Origin: Stichopus chloronotus
Lineage: Eukaryota > Echinodermata > Holothuroidea > Aspidochirotida > Stichopodidae
DNA: 64,000 nt
Assembly: GCA_021234535.1 (NCBI GenBank)
Contig: CM037833.1
Location: 27,800,878-27,864,877, forward strand
Direction: 5' to 3'
Position numbers and translations under genes: made by a program. Shown one piece after another: positions 55,901-64,000 of the stretch. Numbering within the stretch: position 1 is the first letter of the stretch; each line of letters opens with the position of its first letter. A model generated the notes under the pieces. That model was not told where the DNA came from. It saw only the letters and a program-made list of their open reading frames with translations, and ran no database searches.

Positions 55901-58900
55901 TACCACCTCAGGAGTAAATATATAAGCTTAGGTAACCTTCAGCCGTAACATCTAGGTTGCTCAATGGAGCATTTGTCAATTCGTCACATCTGCATTATGT
56001 GCAGAATGAATGCATGACCACTGGAGGGTACAGATCAGGTGACAATTTGACATCTGGTCATGCCATACGCCGTCTTTGATGTGGTAAGGTCTGAACTCAT
56101 CTTTTTCCTTTCTTTCTTTTTTTAGAAGAAGAAGAAAAGTCACGTCATGGACTTCCTGAACGCTCTTTATACCTTATCTGCAGTAATCATGCACTACTAC
56201 TTGATTAATTGATCTCACTAAAATGCTCAGCAAGTCATCTTTTTCATGTTTTTTTTTTTTTTTTTTGCTTATTGGCATGACAACTAATGTCCCGTACCAT
56301 GATACAGATTACAGCTCAAAAACATATAGCTAGGCACTTGAATTGCAATTGACAGTGTTAGTGTTTGCCATCTGAGGGGGTAGAAGTACCGTATTGTGAT
56401 AAACTTAAGTGACCTATACAACAAAGGTAACACGATATGAAATTAGTGACAAGATACACCACACGTTACCTTTGTTTAAGGGTGGTATGGAAACGTAATT
56501 AGTATAATTATCCCACACATATTCAGTATGATGCATTGTCATTAAGTAGGCTTGGGTAAAATAAGAAACAAAGTAGAAGCAATTTGTATGTACCCATATC
56601 AAATCTGGCTCATTGTAGTATGGCTCTTCGTTCATGAATCGTCTGATTTCTTCCAAAACGGTAAACAAACAGTGTGCTGGAGTCCAGGAAATTTTATGCC
56701 ACGTTCTGTATTAAAAAGAGGCAAACATGGCTGAATATTGAAATGAACTGAAAACCTAGCAATGTACACTTGCAATGTGTGAAGATGTTGAGACAGAGAA
56801 TGCAAGGAATGTAAATTATTTCAAAGTAACAATTTATGGAAAATGGTCTCACGTTACGCAGCAAACTGCATAAAAATTATTTAGAGAATTGACACAAGCT
56901 TGGTAAAATGAACTGCCGTTGCTTCTCCAGTGCACACGGTCGTACTATAAAGTTCACGAATTGTTCACTACACGCCCGCGCCAACTCGAAATGAAATTGT
57001 TACACTGTCAGTGACGAAGAACTCTCTTTGACGTATACCATTGCAAAACACACGTATACAGTCCCCCCCCCCCCCCCAACACCGCACACGCGAAAATAGT
57101 CACACTCTTGCGTCGTTATCAGCCATCAACAGATCTGCTGCTTTTTAAAAAAGCACTCTTATTTATTTGACCAGGAAGCTGCCATCTAAATGGCAGTTGC
57201 CATCTGAATGGCAACTCCGGCCGAGGAGGCTTAACGAATGACAAAATATCTCGTTGCCAGTGCGAGAAATAACCTTATATGCAAAATTAACTGAGTGACA
57301 TGGGGACATCCCTATGTTCCGACAGCCCTGTATTCCGACGTCTCTATGTTTCGACAGCCCTGTATTTCGACGTTCCAATATTCCGACATCTCTATGTTTC
57401 GACGTCTCTATATTCCGACAAAAGTTAACTTTGGCGTCGAAGAAAATGTACATGGGCGCCGATAAAAATGTACTTGGGCGCTGGAAAAGTACTTTGGCGC
57501 AGACAGATTGTTTTGGGATCGGCGCCAAAGTACCCTTCTCATTGGCGTCAATGTTCATTTTAACGGCGCCGAAGTACAATTTTGGTGCGGCGCCTAAGAA
57601 CATTTTCTACCGACGCCAAAGTACACGTTGTTTTCGGCGTCACAGTACATTTTTAGGGCATCAAAGTGCATTCTATACCGGCGCCAAAGTACGTATGAAT
57701 CGTTTCCAAAGTACACTTTAATCGGCGCCATAATACATTTTTTGGATCGGCGCCAAAGTACCCTTTTCATCGGCGCCAAAGCACTTATGGTCATTTGCGC
57801 CGAAGGACACTTCTTATCGGCGCCAAAGTAAATCATTTGTCGAAGCATATAGATGTCGAAACATAGAGTAGTCGGTGTGTAGAGTTGTCGGTATATAGAG
57901 ATGTCGAAATATAGATACGTAAATGAAGTTTCTATATTCCGACGTCTCTATGTTCCGACAAAAAATGTACTTTGGTGCCGATTTGTCGGAACATAGAGAT
58001 GTCGGAACATAGAGATGTAACCGAGTGACATTCTAAGTTGCAGAGCATTAATGTCCATACAGTGATCGATGTGAGGCAATGTTCATGTTATAATTACTGA
58101 CCTGCTCTCACCGGCCTGCAGATGCATCGAAAGTCAGCAAATAATCGGCGAGAATATCAAAGATTCAAAGACCCACTCTTCATTTAGACTTTACAGAAAT
58201 TAATCCCTTGATAAATATAAAAAAAAATAAACACACCTTACCCTAATAAACTGAGACACACTTTGCCATTTCTATAGAGGGTAGGATTGAATCGCACACT
58301 GTTGCCTCTGGTGGTCATAAATTTGACCCGTGGTGGCCTCCTTGGGTAATCCGGTGGAAATCGAACCAAGAAGTAGAAAAATCCCCCCTCATATGGGGTA
58401 CCTTCTGGTCCTGTCATTAGAACGTGAACCTGTTGAGACAGCACAAAAATTATCATGCCTGATTAGTCTCCAACTGGTACAATAACAGGGACCGAAGAAC
58501 AGACCATCTTCGAATTTTCCCTCAATGATGTTACGAAACCAGACCAATGCTCTTTATATAAATGTGTACTTTAATTGTAAATAAAATGAGAAAGTTCAAT
58601 AATAACTTTGTGTAAGTAACCACAAATGAGTTTAAGTTGGGCAATGGCTACTATAAACATATATGGATGTCTGAGCAGGAAGCTCTATCAACAGCTCAAT
58701 GACTTGGCCAAGAAATTACAAGTCTTTCGTTTTGTTCACTGGCTAATTGTAAATATTGTATTGCATACGTCACGTGTAACCACAACGAAAGCAGTACTCC
58801 AGGCCTACAAAACAACACTGCATACAAACTTAGGTAGTTGCAACAATAAGTGAAAATATCGCGAGGGAAGGGGGGGGGGGACATGATCTTACCAATGTAA

Positions 58901-60979
58901 TGTCTTCATCATCTGGTTCAACGTAGCATCCACTTGGAGGTGGTGTTGTATACACATCTCTGTAAAATTTATTCAAGAATGCTTCAACAACATTATGCAG
59001 CACATGTTCATGTAGGAGACTATAGACAATTTCTTAATAGAATACGTAAACATTATCGACTCTCTAAAGAAAGCTTGAACATAATGTTCAACAATCATCT
59101 GCCAAGCTATTTCTAGAAACATTATAAAAATGGAACTTTGGCGAATCTATCCAGACTTCACAGCAGGTATAATGTTTCTTTTGAATCGCCTTGTTAATTC
59201 TTGTCGTTGACTGATCGACCACTTTATGTTCAATTGTGTAGTCTACTACATGTGCAGTATCGGGCCTTATTCAGTCCGTCCTTTTTGTGGAGTCCAGGCC
59301 CATTTTGGCTCTATCTTTGGAATTCCTTCCATAGTTCAACAGTAAAGGGAACAATAGGCTATTTGGACCCAGTATACGTGCATGTACCAGGCATATCAGT
59401 GAGATATGGGCTATAGCAGTTATTTTAATGCATGTGGTATACAAATTAGATCGCTTCTTGATTAAGCGTTTGTATACGGTGGTATATAAAAGCAGATGAA
59501 CTTGTATTTTACGAAGAATCCACAGTTTTGTTTTTTGTTTTGTTTTGTTTTGTTTTTGGTTACGACTTGCCTACTCCTCAGAGTGTATATTGTAGTGTAT
59601 TCCAAATATAGATACTCAGTACTCAAAGGATGCATGAGTCAACGCATATGCGATTGATTACTAATTTATTCAAAGTGCAATTGCCCTAGAAAACGAATGC
59701 GATGAAACAAAGCTCGAAGAAGACTGCAGTATGCTTAAATTAATTATTATCTCACTCATGGCATATATGGCATCACACCAGGGAGGTGTTATTAGATGGA
59801 GATCTATCGAAAACTCTTTCTTTGAAGCCTAGTAGTTGCCGACAGTAATCTCTTTTGTGTGTTGTTCTTGATGATTCAATAGTCTTAAGAGGTGTTAAGA
59901 ACTAAGTACAAGCGGGAGATGTCGTCTGCTACATCTCGATGAGCTGCTCACTAAATTTGCCCCTTGCCCTAACATTGCCAGTCGCTTAATTTGTAAATTA
60001 ATTTGAGGGTTTCGACGCGTTTCGACGCTATTTACAACATACTTGTCTAGTACCCTACAACTTGCTCAAAATGAGGGTGTCTTTTAGATCATGCGAGCGA
60101 ATGCGAAAATAAGTCAAAAACTGACAGCAAAGTTTAGTCTTATACTTCTTTTGCTCATTTACATAGATCATGAGCATTGGTTTATAGCCAGCATCATTAG
60201 GTTTCTTGGCAATAAACAGTCGTTTGGTATGTTCGAACAGTGTTTCGCACTTGACTGTCGGCAACTAGTTAGACATTAAAGCATTCCTTTAAATAATCCT
60301 TTTGTTGGGGTCGCTGTTGGTATGAATGAGCAGATGAGGTTGCCAAGATATTAGGCAAAGGTTTTTCAATGCCTTTTAGTTCAATAATCCCCAATTAAAG
60401 GATTCAGTCTCTACTCTGAGGTCAATCTCATGGGATTAGCATATATTAAAGTTTCCGATGGATCTCCACCTAATAACACCTCCCTGATCACACATACTAA
60501 ATGCGGGCCTAATTAGGGTTCACGTCTTGGGTTCACAACAGGAAGAATTTACCTACGCCTGTAATTTGTTCACAGTACATTTACGTATGCAATCCTACAT
60601 AGTGTATCAGGTTTCACCATTATCTCATATGGATCTCAGTTCAGTTCCTAAATACCAAACCAAGCCCTATATAAATATATATATATACATATATATATAA
60701 ATATATATATTTATATAGCATAAAATGGCTATATGTAAAAAAGGTTTAAATATGTGATGAAAATTACAGTACAGTGAATTGCATTTCTTACTGTTTTATA
60801 CGCCGTATTGCATTTTGTTTCGGCGCTTCGTTGACCCAGTCGTCGCTCTCTTCAGGGTCCCATGGGGGCCAGGTTTGCCGCGTTGGACTGCTGTTGCCTT
60901 GAAGCGCTCGCCAGTATGGCATGACTTGCAAGGCTCTCATGGCAGTAACAAGTGCTGCCTGATCGGTTCCAGAAGCCAT
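52947..60979 (-). CDS. UBE2Z: UBE2Z-type ubiquitin-conjugating enzyme E2, copy B (7 exons, 284 aa)
   Basis: Tandem paralogue of copy A. Exons (minus strand): 60979-60792, 58959-58893, 58429-58242, 56705-56594, 55733-55615, 54649-54556, 53033-52947 (TAA). Intron phases are identical to copy A. All sites are GT-AG; the exon 5 acceptor is AAG rather than CAG. The UBC core in exon 3 keeps 'GTPYEGGFF', '[12 protein letters not shown]' and G-K-V-C-L-S (Cys about residue 143). The HPN-equivalent, however, reads F-N-P-T-L-Y: the Asn that supports isopeptide transfer in E2s, present in copy A and in human UBE2Z, is Thr (about residue 135). Exon 4 is one codon shorter than in copy A and the C-terminal exon is shorter and diverged. 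The frame is intact, so it is probably expressed but possibly altered in catalysis. Confidence 0.92.
53563..53647 (-). mobile_element. CAGTGGCG-ended repeat with G/C runs, fragment 2
   Basis: On the minus strand it starts CAGTGGCGGCGCTACC at 53647, followed by a G run (C run on plus, 53617-53631), 'ggggaaatttgcccctcc' and another run at 53563-53575. Lies in intron 6 of UBE2Z copy B. Confidence 0.55.
57302..58022. mobile_element. 721-bp foldback-like TIR element made of short subrepeats, 9-bp target duplication
   Basis: GAGTGACAT at 57293-57301 is repeated at 58023-58031. The ends are inverted: left 'acatccctatgttccgaca', right (complement) 'acatctctatgttccgaca'. Each end continues as degenerate ~15-bp tandem units ('tattccgacgtctct'). 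The middle is ~20-bp units around 'ggcgccaaagtac', in one orientation before about 57515 and the other after. Frames in it (57163-57848, both strands) are translated repeats. Subrepeat-built inverted ends are the hallmark of foldback elements such as sea-urchin TU and Drosophila FB; a 9-bp duplication also fits MULE-type insertion. It sits in intron 3 of UBE2Z copy B. Confidence 0.85.
59772..60493. mobile_element. 708-bp non-autonomous DNA transposon with ~37-bp TIRs and 7-bp target duplication (ATCACAC)
   Basis: The element spans 59779-60486. The left end CAGGGAGGTGTTATTAGATG is matched by the complement of the right end CAGGGAGGTGTTATTAGGTG. Pairing continues inward for about 37 bases with roughly three mismatches. 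ATCACAC lies directly outside both ends (59772-59778, 60487-60493). It has no transposase; the short frames at 60055-60279 are not conserved domains. The CAGGG terminus recalls hAT elements (8-bp duplications) while P-type elements make 7-8 bp ones, so the superfamily is open. It lies in intron 1 of UBE2Z copy B. Confidence 0.9.
60680..60718. repeat. Short AT-rich palindromic microsatellite
   Basis: A run of 'atatat' with interspersed 'aaat/attt' forming a near-palindrome, just downstream of exon 1 of UBE2Z copy B on its coding strand. Confidence 0.7.
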
Positions 60980-62200
60980 TGTGATTCGTAGTTTGAAATA
61001 AAAGATACGGTCGTGTAATTTAAGTTGCAATGTCTCATATACAGCCAACTCTCTGTCTGTCTGTAGGCGATATGAAGCATACTTTCCTACCCAAGCAGCG
61101 AGGACATTAACGAAACGTAGAGGCTACTTTGTTATTTCCGTAGTGAACATACAACTGTTCAAAGTCCACAATGGATTCTTGTAAGAGCATATAATAGATT
61201 TTCTAAGTTCCAAACGCTACACGGTAGCGTTAGTGATCTCGGCGATATCCACTGAGCCTACCCCTAAGTGATCCTTTGAAGTATCGCAAATGAAATGAAA
61301 TATTCATTAAAACAATGGACGAACCAAGATTTCCCTTCCAAGGTAAAACATCGTTTTGTACCACGACGTTCAAACAGGGAGCTCAGCTCCCTGGTTCAAA
61401 TGATGCAATAGGGAGTTTCCTGTCACCGCAATCAACTTTGCACGATATAGCCGTGCGTCACAGAAAAACAAAATTACGAAAATGGGGAATCCCCGAATTG
61501 CCATTCGGACGTGATCAATTGTTTACTACCGTGGAGGTATGCAATGGCACGACCAACAGACCAGGAGGCAATAAACAGGTTGGAGATATCTGAGTTTTTC
61601 TCATTCTTTTCAAAGGATCAATATTTTGACGATTGTACTTTCTTGTTCGTTTTTTTTTTTAGATTCATATGTTATATATATCCTGGTAATTCTTATAGCA
61701 TGCGTACGTGTGAGTGTGTTCAAGACTGCCTCCCTTATAACCACAACGTCTCAGTCAAGAAGAATAGAATACTTGGACTGATCCACGATGAGTGATTTCT
61801 TGGTTTGACAGTTTTTATAAGTATTGGATGTGAAACTTGGCCAATTATTCTAATAAAAGGTATAATTATGTGTTTATACCCTTCAAAATCACCACAATCT
61901 TTATCAATATCAACTCAATGGGCCCCTTTAAGTTCAAAGAAGGACAAACTGGTGAACGCATCCTGTACTACCCTAAACACAACATCTGAAATTTGAAGCG
62001 GGAACTAGTATGTTTTTTATTATTGTTACCGTACGTAAAGATTGACGAAGATTATGTCAGAATATTTCAAACTTGAAAACATTATGGGCAGAACTTATCT
62101 GAAGAACTCAACATTGAAATGATGGGTGCAAGAATACCTTTCTTTTTTGTTTAGGTCATTTGATCTCAGTAGAATACAGTCTGTGAAACTTGGAAAACCT
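60980..62200. promoter_or_regulatory. 5' flank of UBE2Z copy B, conserved with copy A (putative promoter region)
   Basis: Matches 44133-44900 in patches, including 'ccgcaatcaac' and 'aaatggggaatcccc' (61476-61490). The match continues to a plus-strand 'ag|gtcatttga' block preceded by a pyrimidine tract at 62153. The 92-codon plus-strand frame at 61315-61593 runs through this region but is not conserved in copy A, so I do not call it a gene. Confidence 0.5.
61368..61400. mobile_element. 19-bp palindromic micro-insertion with 7-bp target duplication (GTTCAAA)
   Basis: CAGGGAGCTCAGCTCCCTG (61375-61393) is flanked by GTTCAAA on both sides (61368-61374, 61394-61400). The paralogous position upstream of UBE2Z copy A (about 44515-44530) has the flanking bases but no insert, so this is a true insertion made after the gene duplication. 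Confidence 0.8.
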
Positions 62201-62289
62201 AGGAGAATGCACTGGGATATATTCAATTTGTTGGTGCATCACGTTCAATACATGCAAGGTCCCTTTTGTTTTGGGTGGAGAAAATATTT

Positions 62290-62620
62290 ATTTATTAGAG
62301 GCATATTGGTGTACGTTACATTCCAACATGTGCCCCTTATGGGCCCCATATCGACGAACATATGGGGTCTATGTATGCGTTTGCAAGATCTGTGAGGGCC
62401 CCATACGGGTCAGCACAGATAACCCATATGACCCATATGGGGTAGTTCTGTGGTCCACGTGGGCAAATGTCCAATGTGGGCATCATCTCTATCTAACTAA
62501 TATAACTAACTATGTCATATGATTGTCTGGGCTGGCCATATGAGCCTTTTACATATTTGGGTGCACAATCATATGGACCCCATATGGTTTCACCTATATG
62601 GGTTTCATTTTGGCATGTTA
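62290..62620. repeat. Cluster of CCATATGGGG-type palindromic motifs
   Basis: 'ccccatat', 'catatgggg' and 'catatgac/acatatggg' recur about ten times in both orientations, ending in 'gttacctgggg'. Probably a decayed palindromic element; frames across it (62126-62522) are not genes. Confidence 0.55.
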
Positions 62621-62704
62621 CCTGGGGCAACTAATTATTTATGCCTTTTAATAAGTCTGTAGGATTTTGTGTATTTAAACCATTACTATTAGCAATAATA
62701 TATA

Positions 62705-62802
62705 CAGTGGCGTATAGCAAAACTGGTTTGATGAGGGTAAAGAGCAGGCCCTGCCGCCCTGACGGGTAGCTTGCATTTTCTTTCGGGGGGGGGGGGGGGG
62801 GG
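62705..62802 (+). mobile_element. CAGTGGCG-ended repeat with G run, fragment 3
   Basis: Starts CAGTGGCGTATAGC at 62705 and ends in an 18-base G run at 62785-62802. The first 14 bases equal the complement of the end at 43418. Confidence 0.5.
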
Positions 62803-63082
62803 CTTGAACATGAATGGCCGACATCAACGAGTGTGATACAGCTGGTACTGAAATGCGGTATGAATCTACTGCAGTGGACCATTCAGAATACTGCATAGGG
62901 GGGAGGGGGAGGGTGGACTTGAAAAATCTACCATCGGTTGACGCGGCGCACATTAGGAAAACTTTTACTTAGAAATATCATTTATAGGTGGTCGTAGATC
63001 GCCCTTCCAATGCCCAACAAGAAACCTCCGGGATGATACACTGTCAGTGTTTTATTGGATAGAAAATCCTTCGCCTAACACC

Positions 63083-63158
63083 ATCCTCCCTCTGCTCCTC
63101 TATCTGCTCCTCCCTCTGATCCTCTCTCTGCTCCTCCCTCTGCTCCTCCCTCCGCCAC
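63083..63158. repeat. Polypyrimidine minisatellite, unit about 12 bp
   Basis: Imperfect repeats of 'ctcctccctctg' over about 75 bases, all pyrimidine except for one G or A per unit. Confidence 0.85.
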
Positions 63159-64000
63159 ATCCATCGTTTCTTCGTCTACTCAATATATAATACATCTGTT
63201 ACGGGATATGAAGGGAAGAGGCTCAGATTCCAGCAACAGATCAGAGGTTGTCAGAACAACACAAAGAGAACTCTGAGGTGACCGATTTGAAGAACGATAC
63301 CAATATTAAGTGTTTCATCTCATTATGATATAAATATTAACAAAGGAAAGAAGCAATCCAATTGATAACAACACGAGACAAATAACTGATGAGTAGTCGT
63401 CGGTGGCTGTTGGACTTCGGGCATGACGTCACACTTGTCGGTGAGGCGCGGATTAAGATGAGTTTTACTCCACGAGGCTCATCACGATACGAATTAGTAA
63501 AAATTTATCCAGCGGCAGCAATCGAAAAAAAAAAAAAACGCGAATTAAAAACATCACGAAGCTTACACAAAATATACAGTTAGTTGAACAGTATTATAGT
63601 TGATCATTATATACATGACAGTGTAGACAGGTGCACCGATCTGTCCCAGAACAGAGTCACTATAAAAAGGGGCGTGGAAGCAATGGACAAATATTTTAAA
63701 ATCCAAAAACAATTAATGCACCTGGAAAGTGGAGATGAAAACACCCGGAGTGCTATAATAAAAGAAATCCATAAGTAGAGAAAAAGTATTCATGTGAGTG
63801 AGAATTCGCCTTAGTTTGTGTAGAGTGGATCATAGCCAAGGCTCTAAAGCCAGTCTCTTCTCTGCTCACATTGCACTGGCTGAACTTTTGTGGTGGTCTT
63901 GTAATCGTGTCGTCAGAAACTCTAGTCACCTGTGAAAGTGGTGACGAGAATAATGTACATGTTCGAATAAGGTCTTTGGGGCATTTTTTGTATTTTTATC
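63159..64000. other. Right end of window, nothing recognised
   Basis: Two adjacent plus-strand frames (63389-63583 and 63584-63778, 64 codons each, the second Lys/Glu-rich and helical-looking) show no known domain or trusted splice sites. They could belong to a gene beyond the window, but I cannot support it. Confidence 0.35.

Noticed and set aside
57163..57848. Open frames of 146, 135 and 84 codons on both strands
   Set aside because: They are translations of the subrepeats of the foldback element, with periodic low-complexity sequence in several frames at once.
61315..61593. 92-codon plus-strand frame divergent to UBE2Z copy B as a gene
   Set aside because: It runs through the 19-bp insertion and its frame is not kept in the paralogous flank of copy A.

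Overview
This is an AT-rich (roughly 35-38% GC by eye) invertebrate nuclear fragment with intron-containing genes, long non-coding stretches and many decayed repeats. The best guess is a sea cucumber (Holothuroidea). The window carries a secreted lectin with two ricin-B type beta-trefoils plus a pore-forming domain, the architecture of CEL-III from Cucumaria echinata. It also has CR1/L2-like LINE remnants and a foldback element built like the sea-urchin TU elements. The species is an inference. There is no operon, CRISPR, phage or plasmid, and nearly all short open frames are chance frames or translated repeats.

Layout: 1-3.0 kb holds a diverged duplicated repeat. 3.0-10.4 kb is gene-poor, with one LINE 3' end (minus strand), two tiny transposon insertions and a (TA)n array. 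At 10440-12024 lies the CEL-III-like hemolytic lectin gene: two exons on the plus strand, with one unexplained reading-frame break in the pore-forming domain. At 13175-15746 a 1286-bp unit is duplicated head to tail with no difference I could see. From 18.8 to 26.7 kb there are two diverged 2.7-kb direct repeats. Two head-to-tail copies of a ~1-kb terminal-inverted-repeat (TIR) element sit between them, and their abutting ends make a perfect 31-bp-arm palindrome. At 29.3-29.9 kb (minus) there is a decayed zinc-finger-like frame, and at 31.1-32.9 kb a broken LINE with endonuclease and reverse transcriptase.

The right half is a tandem gene duplication. Two seven-exon genes for a UBE2Z-type ubiquitin-conjugating enzyme lie on the minus strand: copy A 36281-44132 (293 aa) and copy B 52947-60979 (284 aa). 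Intron phases are identical and homology extends into both flanks. Both keep the catalytic cysteine. Copy B has Thr in place of the Asn of the HPN-equivalent motif, which suggests functional divergence. Introns of both copies hold small inverted-repeat elements.

The most notable unexplained signal is a transposon family ending CAGGGAG...CTCCCTG with 7-bp target-site duplications. It occurs as one 708-bp element (59779-60486) and three extreme miniatures of 31, 29 and 19 bp that are little more than the two ends. The 19-bp case has a paralogous site without the insert upstream of copy A. A second is a 721-bp foldback-like element (57302-58022) with a 9-bp target duplication, built from ~15-bp and ~20-bp subrepeats.
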